Shown here piece by piece: positions 1 to 9,112 of a stretch of 54,713 nt of DNA. The position numbers and the translations under genes were made by a program. Positions within the stretch are counted from its first letter, which is position 1, and every line of letters starts with the position of its first letter. Origin of the DNA: Verrucomicrobiales bacterium (GTDB lineage: Bacteria > Verrucomicrobiota > Verrucomicrobiia > Verrucomicrobiales > DEV007); assembly GCA_030730365.1 (NCBI GenBank), contig JANQVJ010000078.1, forward strand, positions 1 to 54,713, given 5' to 3'. The notes under the pieces were generated by a model. That model was not told the DNA's origin, made no database searches, and was given only the letters and a program-made list of their open reading frames with translations.

Positions 1-1224
1 GGCTTCCGCCGCTTCGCCTCCGCCGCGACCGCAACCGCCGCGACGCCACCGAAGCGGCTCATCTTCCTCGGCTTCGGCTGGGGCATCACGGAGAGCACCT
101 GGTATCCCGACATCACGAAGCCCGGCCCTGACTATGAGCTGCCGGTTGGGCTCAAACCACTGGAGCGTCACAAGGCTGACTTCAGTGTCGTGCAGAGCCT
201 TTGGAACAAATACAGCAACGAAGGTCACTGGGGCAGCACGATGTGGCTCACGGGGGCGAATCGTTACGCGGAACCCGGGCAGAGCTTCCACAACAGCATC
301 AGCGCGGACCAGGTCGCGGCAGCCCAGCTCGGTTTGCAGACTCGGTTCTCGTCCCTGCAGTTCAATGGCAGCGAAACCGGAGACGCTTCGGGTCACGGCC
401 CCGGACTGTCCATGGCCTGGGACGTGAGCGGCAAACCCGTCGGCGGGCAAAACGGCCCCGTCGCGGCCTTTCACCGTCTCTTTGCCAAAGACACGACTCC
501 CATCGAGCAGCAGCAGGCCATGCTCGCGCAGAAACGCAGTGTTCTTGACGCCGTGATCGACAACGCAAAATCCCTCCAACGAGGTCTCGCGAAAAATGAC
601 AAGGCCAAGCTCGACGAGTATTTCCAGGGCATCCGCGACATCGAGACCCGTCTTGCCAAAGAAGAGCAATGGATGGGCGTGCCACAGCCTCCCGCACCCA
701 TCGCCGAGCCCAAACCCGAAGTGGATGGCCGCGAGGAGATCAAGCTCATCTACGACATCATGATTGCCGCGATGCAGACCGACAGCACCCGCGTGATGAC
801 CTTCCGCCAACCTGTGAACACCCTGCTCACCGCGCTCGACATCAAGGTGCATCCGCACGACATGAGCCACTACCACACCACCCTAGGTGAGAAGCTCGAC
901 GCCTCGCAGCGCCGCGACCTCGCGCAGAGCGAACTGCTCGCCGGCTTCCTCGACAAACTCAAGGCCACCAAAGAAGCCGACGGTTCGCGTCTCTTCGACA
1001 ACATTGCCCTCGCCTACGGCAGCAACATCCGCACCGGCCACGAACTGAGCAACTGTCCCACCATCCTCACCGGCGGCGGTGCCGGCCTCAAGCTCGGCCA
1101 CAGCATCGTCGCGCCCAAGGACACCCCGCTCTGCAACGCCTGGCTGACGATGCTGCACGGCATCGGCGTCGAAGCCGAGCGTCACGGGGATAGCACCGGT
1201 GTGCTGAAGGAGATCCTTGCGTGA
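1..1224 (+). CDS. DUF1552 domain protein, 5' end cut by window edge
   Basis: The frame is open from base 1 and gives 407 residues, so the N-terminus (normally a Tat signal) is missing. The segment PKRLIFLGFGWG followed by a stretch ending LKPLERHKADFSVVQSL is the usual start of the DUF1552 fold, where the protein is compared with a nucleotide-free alkaline-phosphatase-like scaffold. The C-terminal part carries DNIALAYGSNI, a glycine-rich LTGGGAGLKLGH and a tail with TPLCNAWLTMLHGIGVEAERHG, all characteristic of this family. DUF1552 proteins are exported in Planctomycetes and Verrucomicrobia and are usually encoded beside cytochrome-containing PSD-type genes; their biochemical role is unproven. 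A second, broken copy of the same family lies at 31890-32150. Family assignment is firm, function is unknown. Confidence 0.88.
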   Translation, partial: GFRRFASAATATAATPPKRLIFLGFGWGITESTWYPDITKPGPDYELPVGLKPLERHKADFSVVQSLWNKYSNEGHWGSTMWLTGANRYAEPGQSFHNSISADQVAAAQLGLQTRFSSLQFNGSETGDASGHGPGLSMAWDVSGKPVGGQNGPVAAFHRLFAKDTTPIEQQQAMLAQKRSVLDAVIDNAKSLQRGLAKNDKAKLDEYFQGIRDIETRLAKEEQWMGVPQPPAPIAEPKPEVDGREEIKLIYDIMIAAMQTDSTRVMTFRQPVNTLLTALDIKVHPHDMSHYHTTLGEKLDASQRRDLAQSELLAGFLDKLKATKEADGSRLFDNIALAYGSNIRTGHELSNCPTILTGGGAGLKLGHSIVAPKDTPLCNAWLTMLHGIGVEAERHGDSTGVLKEILA

Positions 1225-1258
1225 AGCCAGTTGAGCAGCTGCCCCCTCACTCCTCCCT

Positions 1259-1447
1259 CTGAAACCCATCGCTATTCTCCTCTCCCTCTTCGCCGTTCCA
1301 TCCTTCGCCGCCGATCAGCCGGTCGAGACCAATCCACGTTTGCCTTCCGGCGGCGAGGATAAGTTTCACTGGAGCGCGACCGCCTACAAAATCATCGCCG
1401 ATCAGTCTGTGGAATCCGTTTCGAAAGCCCTGTCGGCGGTGAAGTAA
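1259..1447 (+). pseudogene. short secreted-peptide ORF with CTG in place of ATG; probable gene remnant
   Basis: This frame encodes 62 residues beginning LKPIAILLSLFAVPSFAADQ, a textbook signal peptide with an AxA-like cleavage site, but the first codon is CTG and an in-frame TGA lies upstream at 1232. The mature part would be only about 44 residues and matches nothing I recognise. It sits between the DUF1552 gene and the GDSL hydrolase. Either CTG is used as start, or an ATG was mutated and the gene is dead or truncated. I favour a remnant because several other signal-peptide stubs occur in this window. Confidence 0.35.
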
Positions 1448-1472
1448 CGAACCCCAAGCTACCCAAAAAATT

Positions 1473-2321
1473 ATGCACCCCCGTATTCCCTCTTTCTGCC
1501 TCTCCTCTTTTAGCCTACTCCTCACCACCCTGCTGTTTGCTTCACTTCACGCCGCCGAGCCGCCGAAGGGAGAGCCCACCAATGCTGCCGAAGCCGCCGC
1601 ACAGAAGGCAAAAGCAGACGCGCTCATTGAGGAGCGTTATCAGGCACTAGTCGCCCAGTTGCCACCCGATCAGCAGGCGTGGGAACGGGTCCTCCAGGAT
1701 CAACTCGGTGGCTTTTACCTGCCGCTGCACAAGCGCGGGAAAGTCGCGGGGCAATCCTCCGCCTGGGACTTCGTGCAGGACGATCCCGAACTGCCCCGTG
1801 TCCTGCTCATCGGCGACTCCGTGTCGCGTGGCTACACCCAGGCCACCCGCAACGCACTGGCGGGCAAAGCGAACGTTCACCGCGCTCCCGCGAACTGCGG
1901 CCCGACCGCCAGTGGACTCAAGAACATGGAAGTCTGGCTCGGTGACGGGAAGTGGGACGTCATCCATTTCAACTTCGGGATCCACGACCGCAACACCCCC
2001 ATCGCTGACTACACGGAGCGCCTTGAGCAACTCATCGAGCGCATGAAAAAAACCGGAGCGAAGCTCGTGTGGGCGAGCACGACTCCGATCCCCGACGACC
2101 CGGCAAAGAAGCAGAGCGCTGCATCCATCGTGGAGCGAAACGAGGCTGCTGCCGAGTTGATGAAAAAACACGGCGTCGCCATGAACGACCTCTTCACCGC
2201 GATCACCCCCCACCTTGCCGAAATGCAAAATCCCAACGACGTCCACTTCAACGCCGGCGGCTATGACTTCCTCGGCGGGACTGTGGCCGGGGCCATCGAG
2301 GCAAGTCTGCCGCAGCCCTGA
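1473..2321 (+). CDS. secreted SGNH/GDSL-type esterase
   Basis: A 282-residue protein with an N-terminal signal peptide (hydrophobic run about residues 11-25, ending LHAAE). Block I is LLIGDSVSRGY with the probable nucleophile Ser116. A block III-like NFGIHD follows, and the C-terminal NDVHFN block puts the catalytic His at 258 with Asp at 256. Residues 30-85 form a charged, Ala-rich linker. The catalytic part is clearly related to the C-terminal domain of the sulfatase fusion at 15297 (both have KWDVIHFN and GAKLVWAST/GAKLIWAST). It is likely a carbohydrate or acyl esterase acting outside the cytoplasm, sitting just ahead of two sulfatases. Substrate cannot be read from the sequence. Confidence 0.85.
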   Translation: MHPRIPSFCLSSFSLLLTTLLFASLHAAEPPKGEPTNAAEAAAQKAKADALIEERYQALVAQLPPDQQAWERVLQDQLGGFYLPLHKRGKVAGQSSAWDFVQDDPELPRVLLIGDSVSRGYTQATRNALAGKANVHRAPANCGPTASGLKNMEVWLGDGKWDVIHFNFGIHDRNTPIADYTERLEQLIERMKKTGAKLVWASTTPIPDDPAKKQSAASIVERNEAAAELMKKHGVAMNDLFTAITPHLAEMQNPNDVHFNAGGYDFLGGTVAGAIEASLPQP

Positions 2322-2372
2322 AGCCCGACAGCCTTGTCGCCCTCTTTTATCAAATCCCCGAATTCGCCCAAC

Positions 2373-3983
2373 ATGAAACGTCTCCTTTTGCTCTTTTCAC
2401 TTACCTTCGTCGTTGTCCATCTCGCAGCCGCCGACACAGCCAGGCCCAACCTCCTCATCATCTACGCCGACGACCTCGGCTACGGCGATGTGCAATGTTA
2501 CAATCCCGAGCGCGGCAAGATCCCCACCCCGCACATCGACAAGCTGGCAGGGCAGGGGATGCGCTTCACCGATGGTCACTCGTCCTCCGGCGTCTGCTCG
2601 CCCTCGCGTTACACCCTGCTGACCGGGCGCTATCACTGGCGCACGCGATTGCAGGCGAGCATCGTGCCCTTGTGGGGCACCCCGCTCATCGCGCCCGATC
2701 GCATGACCATCGGCACCCTGGCGAAACAATACGGTTACCGCACCGCCTGCATCGGCAAATGGCACCTCGGCTGGGACTGGCCCATCCCCGAGGAGCGCGC
2801 GACCCTGTTCAAAGAGAAGCCAAAGGGCGGCACGACCGCTAGCGATGCCCACCGTGCCGTCTGGCAGGAAGTCTTTTCCCAGCCCATCGGCGGCGGTCCG
2901 GTCGCCCGCGGCTTCGACCTCTACTTCGGCACCGATGTCCCCAATCACCCGCCGTTTTGTTTCATCGAGAACGACCGCACCGTCGGCATCCCCACTGAGT
3001 TCCTGACCGCCCGCCTTGTCGGCAACAACCAGGCCAGCATCCAGGGTCCCGCGCTCGCGGACTGGACCCTCGAGCCCATCCTGCCCGCGCTCGGTGACCG
3101 CGCCGCCGCCTTCATCGCCGAGTCCGCGCAAAAGCCGGAGCCCTTCCTCCTTTACCTGCCGCTTACCTCACCGCACACCCCGCTCTCGGTGAACGAGGAA
3201 TGGATAGGCAAGAGCGGCCTGAACCTCTATGCTGATTTCGTCATGGAGACCGACGCCATCGTGGGCCGTGTCATCGATGCCCTCGAGAAAAGTGGCGAGG
3301 CGGAGAACACACTCGTCATTTTCACCGCCGACAACGGTTGCGCTCACTACATCGGTATGTCGGATCTGGAAAAGATGGGCCACTACCCGAGCGGTCCTCT
3401 GCGCGGGGCCAAGGCCGATGCCTGGGAAGGCGGCCATCGTGTGCCCTTCATCGTGCGCTGGCCTGGCCAGGTGAAGCCCGGCAGCATCTGCGACCAGCTC
3501 GTGCAGCAGTCCGACTTCATCGCCACCTTTGCCGAGGTGCTCGGAACCACACTACCGGACAACGCCGGAGAAGACAGTGTCAGCCTCATGCCCCTGCTCA
3601 AAGGCGGTGACCAGGCCGTCCGCGAAAATGCCGTGAGCGCCTCCATCGGCGGCACCCCTGCGCTGCGCAGCGGCAGCTGGAAATACATCCCCGCACCCGG
3701 CTCCGGCGGCTGGGGCAAAGGCGGCGACCAATCGCAGCCCGTGCAGCTCTACCACCTCGCCGATGACCTCGGCGAGACGAAGAACCTCGCCGCCGCGATG
3801 CCGGAAAAAGTCGCCGAGATGAAGGCGCTGTTGGAAAAACTCATCATCGAAGGACGCAGCACGCCCGGCGCAGTGCAGAAGAATGACGTCGAGGTGGTGC
3901 GGTATCCGCGTGAACCGGCGAAGAAGGACGGCGCGAAAAAATCCAATGGCAATCCCGCCCGTGCAAAGCCAACGGGCAGATAA
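2373..3983 (+). CDS. secreted S1-family sulfatase
   Basis: A 536-residue arylsulfatase-type enzyme. I chose ATG 2373 (MKRLLLLFSLTF) over an upstream TTG at 2334 because it begins a proper signal peptide. Metal-binding Asp pair is in YADDLGYGD (about 32-34). The formylglycine motif is C75-S-P-S-R79, the canonical CxPxR form. GKWHLGWDWP and TADNGCAHY supply the other active-site loops. Family members hydrolyse sulfate esters after the Cys is oxidised to formylglycine; export implies action on extracellular polysaccharide. It is 10 bp ahead of a second sulfatase and probably co-transcribed with it. Specificity is not determinable here. Confidence 0.93.
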   Translation: MKRLLLLFSLTFVVVHLAAADTARPNLLIIYADDLGYGDVQCYNPERGKIPTPHIDKLAGQGMRFTDGHSSSGVCSPSRYTLLTGRYHWRTRLQASIVPLWGTPLIAPDRMTIGTLAKQYGYRTACIGKWHLGWDWPIPEERATLFKEKPKGGTTASDAHRAVWQEVFSQPIGGGPVARGFDLYFGTDVPNHPPFCFIENDRTVGIPTEFLTARLVGNNQASIQGPALADWTLEPILPALGDRAAAFIAESAQKPEPFLLYLPLTSPHTPLSVNEEWIGKSGLNLYADFVMETDAIVGRVIDALEKSGEAENTLVIFTADNGCAHYIGMSDLEKMGHYPSGPLRGAKADAWEGGHRVPFIVRWPGQVKPGSICDQLVQQSDFIATFAEVLGTTLPDNAGEDSVSLMPLLKGGDQAVRENAVSASIGGTPALRSGSWKYIPAPGSGGWGKGGDQSQPVQLYHLADDLGETKNLAAAMPEKVAEMKALLEKLIIEGRSTPGAVQKNDVEVVRYPREPAKKDGAKKSNGNPARAKPTGR

Positions 3984-3993
3984 AGTTTCAGCC

Positions 3994-5391
3994 ATGAAAA
4001 TCTCGACTCTCATCGGATCCCTTTTCCTCTTCGCACTCAGCCTGCCTCCCGCGGCGGCCAAAGAGCCGAACTTCGTCATCATCTTTACCGACGACCAGGG
4101 CTACGGCGACCTCAGTTGCTTCGGGGGTAATCACGTCAGCACGCCGCGCATCGACCAGATGGCCGCCGAAGGCTCAAAGCTCACCAGCTTCTACGTCGCG
4201 GCCCCCGTCTGCACCCCCTCGCGCGCCGCGCTGATGACCGGCTGCTATCCGAAACGCATCGACATGGCGACGGGTTCGAACTTTGGAGTCCTCCTTGCCG
4301 GGGATCGCAAAGGACTCAATCCCGAAGAGTTGACGATCGCTGAAGTGCTGAAAAGCGTCGGCTACAAGACTGGCATGTTCGGTAAATGGCACCTCGGTGA
4401 CCAACCTGAGTTCCTTCCCACCCGGCAGGGATTCGATGAGTATTTCGGCATTCCCTACAGCCACGACATTCATCCCTTTCATCCGCAGCAGGAGAAATTC
4501 CAGTTCCCGCCCCTCGCGCTCCTCGATCAGGAAGAAGTCATCGAGATGGACCCGGACGCCGACTTCCTCACCAAACGCATCACCGAACACGCCGTCGACT
4601 TCATTAAGCGCAACAAAAACGATCCCTTCTTCCTCTACATCCCCCATCCCATTCCCCACGCACCGCTCCACGTCTCTCCGCCTTTCCTCAAAGGCGCCCC
4701 CGAGGAAGTGCGCGCAGGCCTCGCCGCGGAACCCGAGGGCACCATCGACTACAAGCTCCGCAACGGGCTCTTTCGCCAGGCCATCGCCGAGATCGACTGG
4801 TCCGTCGGACAGATTCTCGACACCCTCGCGGCCAACGGCCTCGACGAAAACACTCTCGTCATTTTCAGCTCCGACAACGGCCCCGCCATCGGCAGTGCCG
4901 GCCCTTTGCGTGGCCGCAAGGGCACCACCTACGAGGGTGGCATGCGCGTGCCAGCCGTGATTCGCTGGCCCGGCAGGATTCCCGCCGGGAAAGAAAACAC
5001 CGAACTCATGACCGCGATGGATCTCCTCCCTACCTTCACCAAACTCGCCGGCGCGAACCTTCCGGCGGATCGCGTCATCGACGGCAAAGACATCTGGCCC
5101 GTCCTCACCGGAGGAGAAAAAACGCCGCACGAAGCGTTCTTTTACAAGCTGCAGGCGGTTCGTTCCGGAAACTGGAAACTCCACGTCACCGGCTACAAGA
5201 AAGGAATGAAACCCGCCGAACTCTACAATCTAGAGAAAGATATTGGCGAGAAAGAGAACCTCCTCGAAGGCAATCCCGAAGTCGCAAAGCAGTTGCTGAA
5301 GCGCCTCATAACCTTCGAAGCCGAACTCGAAGCGAACAGTCGCCCCGCCGCCTTCGTCGAGAACCCGACGCCACTTAAGAAAGCACCATGA
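3994..5391 (+). CDS. secreted S1-family sulfatase
   Basis: A 465-residue sulfatase starting at ATG 3994 (MKISTLIGSLFLFAL, a clear signal peptide); the open frame reaches further upstream only through the end of the preceding gene. FTDDQGYGD carries the metal ligands and C73-T-P-S-R77 is the canonical formylglycine site, followed by LMTGCYPKR. GMFGKWHLG and SSDNGPA are present. The layout resembles arylsulfatase A/galactosamine-sulfate sulfatase-like members. Its stop overlaps the next start as ATGA (5388-5391), indicating translational coupling to the hydrolase downstream. Confidence 0.93.
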   Translation: MKISTLIGSLFLFALSLPPAAAKEPNFVIIFTDDQGYGDLSCFGGNHVSTPRIDQMAAEGSKLTSFYVAAPVCTPSRAALMTGCYPKRIDMATGSNFGVLLAGDRKGLNPEELTIAEVLKSVGYKTGMFGKWHLGDQPEFLPTRQGFDEYFGIPYSHDIHPFHPQQEKFQFPPLALLDQEEVIEMDPDADFLTKRITEHAVDFIKRNKNDPFFLYIPHPIPHAPLHVSPPFLKGAPEEVRAGLAAEPEGTIDYKLRNGLFRQAIAEIDWSVGQILDTLAANGLDENTLVIFSSDNGPAIGSAGPLRGRKGTTYEGGMRVPAVIRWPGRIPAGKENTELMTAMDLLPTFTKLAGANLPADRVIDGKDIWPVLTGGEKTPHEAFFYKLQAVRSGNWKLHVTGYKKGMKPAELYNLEKDIGEKENLLEGNPEVAKQLLKRLITFEAELEANSRPAAFVENPTPLKKAP

Positions 5392-6404
5392 AGCACCTCC
5401 TCATCAGTACGCTCATCCTAGGCAGCCATCTGCACGCCGCCGAACCCCAGCAATTCAATCTCGCCAAACGAGCGAGCGAGATCGATCCGCGGGCCAAAGA
5501 ACATCCCGCGATCAAGTTCACCTTCATCGACGACAAAGGAAAGCCCGCCGACCTTCAACATGCCGTGGTGGATACTCGCGTGCCATCGCAGAGCAGGCTC
5601 GTGATCTGGCTCATGGGGCATAATCAGGGTCTCTTCGATCGCGTGGCCAGCTACGGCTACCATGGAATCCAGCCGCACTACTCGAACGGTTGGTTCGCAG
5701 GCGTCACGAGGGAACAATACGAGGACGGCACCGGCACGGCGATCGGGAAGATCCGACTCGAAGCCGCCACTGGCGAAGACTTCAGCCCGCTCGTGAATAT
5801 CCCGCAGCCCGATGGCATGATGGAGCGCTCCCTCCAGCTCGTGAAGTGGCTCGTCAAAGAAAACCCAGCAGGCAAATGGGAGCAGTTCCTCACTGAAGAC
5901 GGCAAGGGTCTCCAGTGGGAGAAAGTGATCATGGCAGGCATCTCGCACGGCAGCACCACGTCGGCGCGTTTTGCCATGCACCAGAAGGTGGACCGCGTCG
6001 TGATGCTCTCCGGCCCGCGCGACAACACCGAGACCTGGCAGGGGGAAGCCTCCGCCACAGCGTCGCATCGCTTCTTCGGCTTCACCCATGTGCTCGATGG
6101 GGGCTGGGCCGCGGATCACTACTGCCGCTCCTGGCAATTGCTCAAACTGCACCAGCACGGTCCCATCGTGAACGTGGACAACGCCAAGCCGCCTTACGGC
6201 AACACGCGGCGCCTCATCACCAACAGCGACGTGAAAAACAATAGCGGCCGCGCCCACACCGTCGTCGTGCCAGGTGGGAAGGACGTCATCGGGCAGTGGC
6301 TCTACGATGATGCGCTGCGCTATCTTTTCACCCATCCCGTCGATCAAAGCGGCCCCGCCGTGCCGATGGACGCAGACTGTGAAATGGAGCAGCAGCCGAA
6401 GTGA
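5388..6404 (+). CDS. secreted alpha/beta-hydrolase-like protein (resembles the BPSS1187 group)
   Basis: A 338-residue protein with a short signal peptide (MKHLLISTLILGSHLHAAE). The nucleophile elbow GISHG (Ser186) sits in VIMAGISHGSTTSAR, and the strand-turn LVIWLMGHNQG near residue 70 could form an oxyanion hole. A C-terminal GRAHTVVVPGGKD could supply the catalytic His. The overall layout recalls the BPSS1187-type hydrolases of PVC bacteria, but I give that as a tentative match. It is translated from an ATGA overlap with the sulfatase upstream, so an esterase acting on the same extracellular substrate is a reasonable inference. Confidence 0.7.
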   Translation: MKHLLISTLILGSHLHAAEPQQFNLAKRASEIDPRAKEHPAIKFTFIDDKGKPADLQHAVVDTRVPSQSRLVIWLMGHNQGLFDRVASYGYHGIQPHYSNGWFAGVTREQYEDGTGTAIGKIRLEAATGEDFSPLVNIPQPDGMMERSLQLVKWLVKENPAGKWEQFLTEDGKGLQWEKVIMAGISHGSTTSARFAMHQKVDRVVMLSGPRDNTETWQGEASATASHRFFGFTHVLDGGWAADHYCRSWQLLKLHQHGPIVNVDNAKPPYGNTRRLITNSDVKNNSGRAHTVVVPGGKDVIGQWLYDDALRYLFTHPVDQSGPAVPMDADCEMEQQPK

Positions 6405-6453
6405 CCGGTAACCTTTTTTCGCCTCCGCGTTATACCCACGACCTAACCCTCTT

Positions 6454-9027
6454 ATGAAACTCATCAAACCCTGTTTGCTCGCCCTCCTCGCGATTTCATC
6501 TCCGCTCGCCCGCTCCCAGGGCGATCCTGAATTTCCGCCCATGCCTCCGGTGCAGCCGCTCTCGCCAGCGGACGAGCAAAAGACCTTTCTCCTGCCCCCG
6601 GGCTATCGCATGGAGCTCGTCCTGAGCGAGCCCGACATCACCGAGCCCGTCGCGATGGCCTTCGACGGCAACGGTCGTCTTTACGTGGCGGAGATGAACA
6701 CCTACATGAAGGAGATCGACGGCAAAGACCAGCACACGCCGAAGAGCCGGGTCTCGGTGCACTGGTCGAGCCGGAACGACGGCGTCTTTGACCAGCATCG
6801 TGTCTTTGCGGACAATCTGATGCTTCCCCGCCTCCTTCTCCCCATCCACGATGGGGTCCTCATCGGGGAAACGGATACCAACGATATCTTTCTCTATCGC
6901 GATACCAACGGAGACGGAGTCAGTGACGAAAAGCGTTCCGTCTATGAAGGCGGCCCGCGCGGGGGCAACCTCGAGCACCAGCCCAGCGGCCTGACCTGGG
7001 GGATCGACAACTGGCTCTACATGGCCAACAACTCCTACCGCCTGCGCTGGCAGGATGGAAAACTCATCAAGCAGGACATCCCCGGCAACGGCGGCCAGTG
7101 GGGTGCCTCCCAGGATGACCACGGCAAGCTCTGGGTCGTCAACGCGGGCGGCGAACGCGGTCCCGTGAACTTCCAGCAGCACGTCCTCTACGGCCAGTTC
7201 CAGACGCCCGACCAGTTCGAACCCGACTTCGCGATTGTCTGGCCGGCGATGGGCCTGCGGGATTATCAGGGCGGCCCCGGGAAATCGCGCGACGACAACA
7301 CCCTCAATCATTTCACCGCCACCTGCGGCGGTGAGATCTATCGCGGCCACCGTCTCCCCGCCGAACTGCGCGGCAATCTCTTTTTCGGGGAACCGGTGGG
7401 GCGCCTCGTCCGACGCAGCACGATCGAGGTCAAGGACGGTCTCACGATCCTGCACAACCCGCATCCGAAGAGCGAGTTCCTCCGCAGCACCGACGCCTGC
7501 TTCCGCCCCATCGACATGAAGACCGCGCCCGACGGGACGCTCTTTGTTTGCGACATGTATCGCGGCATCATTCAGGAGGGGAACTGGACGCGGGAGGGGA
7601 GCTACCTGCGCAAAGTCATTCTCCAGCACGGCATGGAGAAGGTCATTGATCGCGGTCGCATCTGGCGGCTCGTGCACGACTCGATGGCACCCGAACCGGC
7701 ACCCGCCCTTCACGAGGCGACACCCGCGCAGCTCGTCGAGGCGCTCGCCCATCCCAACGGCTGGCAGCGCGACACCGCGCAAAAGCTGCTCGTCCTGCGC
7801 GGAGAGAAAAGCATCGTGCCGGCCCTCGCGGTCATGGCAAAAGAGCATGCCGAACCGCTCGCCCGCATTCACGCGCTCTGGACTCTTGAGGGACTTGGCG
7901 CACTCACTGTCGATCAGGTCCGCGCCGCGATGGCGGACAGCGTGCCCGAAGTTCGCCATGCTGCGATCCGGGCGAGTGAAACGCATCTGCTCGCCGGTGA
8001 CACCACTTTGATCCCCGATATCAAGACGCTCGCGACCGATTCGGACGCCTCCGTCGCGATCCAGGCGATGCTCACGGCGCGGCAGATGAAGTGGAAAGAA
8101 GCGAGCCCTTTCATCAATCAGACCGCCCTGACAAGCGCCTCAAAAGGCGTGAAAACGATGGCCTCCCAGATCCTCACGAACCGGACCGAGTTTCACCGTT
8201 CCTTCACCGGAGCGGAGAAGGCGCAACTCATCCACGGACAGACCATTTTTCAGGAACTTTGCTACACCTGCCACGGCCTTGACGGCAAGGGCATGACGAT
8301 CGCGGGGACCGAGCCCCCGCTCACTCTCGCAGCGCCTTTGTCAGGATCCGAAATCGTGCTCGGTTCCCGCGACGGAGTCATCCGGGCGGTCCTACACGGC
8401 GTGACTGGGCCGATCAAGGGCAAGACCTACCAGGGGCAGATGATTCCCATGGGCAACAACGACGACAAGTGGGTCGCTGACGTGATCAGCTACGTGCGCA
8501 ACAGCTTCGGGAACTCCGCCGCCTGTGTCACCCCCGCCGATGTCGCCCGCGTCCGCAGTGAAACGAAGGAGCGGACCACTCCCTGGACCGAGTCGGAACT
8601 CCACCTCGCCGGTCCGACCGCGTTGAGCAACCGCAGTGAGTGGAAACTCACCGCGAGTCACGGGGCCGACCAGCTCGCCGCGCTCATCGATGGGGAAGCC
8701 AAGTCGAAATGGAGCAGTGGCGATCCCCTCGACGAGACGATGTGGATCACCGTGGAGCTGCCCGGCGAGACGATGCTCAGCGGTGTCGCGATTCAGTCCA
8801 ACGCCAGCACGAGCCAGACCCGCAACCTTCGCGTCGAGACCTCCGGAGACGGGCAGACCTGGAGCAAGCCCGTTTTCCATGGAGCCGCCTCGTGTGCGGT
8901 GAGTGATCCGGACTTTGCCCCGGTGAAGGCACGCTTCGTTCGGATCAGTTCCGCGACAAAGGCGGATGCCCGTAACGGAAAACCATGGGAGATCCAGGAA
9001 CTCGCGCTTCGCGGGGAGAGCCTTTAA
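6454..9027 (+). CDS. PVC-type haem-binding CxxCH protein: beta-propeller, HEAT-like, cytochrome c, discoidin domain
   Basis: An 857-residue exported protein (signal peptide ends near SSPLARSQ). Residues about 45-405 form a sugar-dehydrogenase-like beta-propeller (GRLYVAEMNTY, DTNGDGVSDE, GTLFVCDMYRG). Residues about 420-580 are Ala/Leu-rich HEAT-like helices. A single class I cytochrome c follows with C603-Y-T-C606-H607; a Met in QMIPMG (663 or 666) is a likely axial ligand. The last 130 residues (from about 725) have F5/8 type C character (WITVELPGETMLSGVAIQSN). Known relatives in PVC bacteria carry this propeller-haem order; the role is thought to be periplasmic oxidation of sugars but is not established. 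The discoidin tail suggests glycan binding. Confidence 0.88.
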   Translation: MKLIKPCLLALLAISSPLARSQGDPEFPPMPPVQPLSPADEQKTFLLPPGYRMELVLSEPDITEPVAMAFDGNGRLYVAEMNTYMKEIDGKDQHTPKSRVSVHWSSRNDGVFDQHRVFADNLMLPRLLLPIHDGVLIGETDTNDIFLYRDTNGDGVSDEKRSVYEGGPRGGNLEHQPSGLTWGIDNWLYMANNSYRLRWQDGKLIKQDIPGNGGQWGASQDDHGKLWVVNAGGERGPVNFQQHVLYGQFQTPDQFEPDFAIVWPAMGLRDYQGGPGKSRDDNTLNHFTATCGGEIYRGHRLPAELRGNLFFGEPVGRLVRRSTIEVKDGLTILHNPHPKSEFLRSTDACFRPIDMKTAPDGTLFVCDMYRGIIQEGNWTREGSYLRKVILQHGMEKVIDRGRIWRLVHDSMAPEPAPALHEATPAQLVEALAHPNGWQRDTAQKLLVLRGEKSIVPALAVMAKEHAEPLARIHALWTLEGLGALTVDQVRAAMADSVPEVRHAAIRASETHLLAGDTTLIPDIKTLATDSDASVAIQAMLTARQMKWKEASPFINQTALTSASKGVKTMASQILTNRTEFHRSFTGAEKAQLIHGQTIFQELCYTCHGLDGKGMTIAGTEPPLTLAAPLSGSEIVLGSRDGVIRAVLHGVTGPIKGKTYQGQMIPMGNNDDKWVADVISYVRNSFGNSAACVTPADVARVRSETKERTTPWTESELHLAGPTALSNRSEWKLTASHGADQLAALIDGEAKSKWSSGDPLDETMWITVELPGETMLSGVAIQSNASTSQTRNLRVETSGDGQTWSKPVFHGAASCAVSDPDFAPVKARFVRISSATKADARNGKPWEIQELALRGESL

Positions 9028-9077
9028 GCAGGGCAGATCTTACACGGATGAAGGTTGAAATATATGTAAAAACGGAC

Positions 9078-9106
9078 TTGAACTCCTTTTTTGCATAATT
9101 TATTCT
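9078..9106 (+). promoter_or_regulatory. candidate sigma70-like promoter of the ATPase gene
   Basis: TTGAAC (9078-9083) and TATTCT (9101-9106) are separated by 17 bp in an AT-rich stretch (9047-9112) that stands out from the GC-rich surroundings. If real, transcription would begin almost at the ATG at 9113, giving a nearly leaderless message. This is a pattern match only. Confidence 0.3.
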
Positions 9107-9112
9107 GATTTC

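Noticed and set aside
6496..7986. 496-residue minus-strand frame
   Set aside because: Antisense to the propeller-haem protein with its intact CxxCH.
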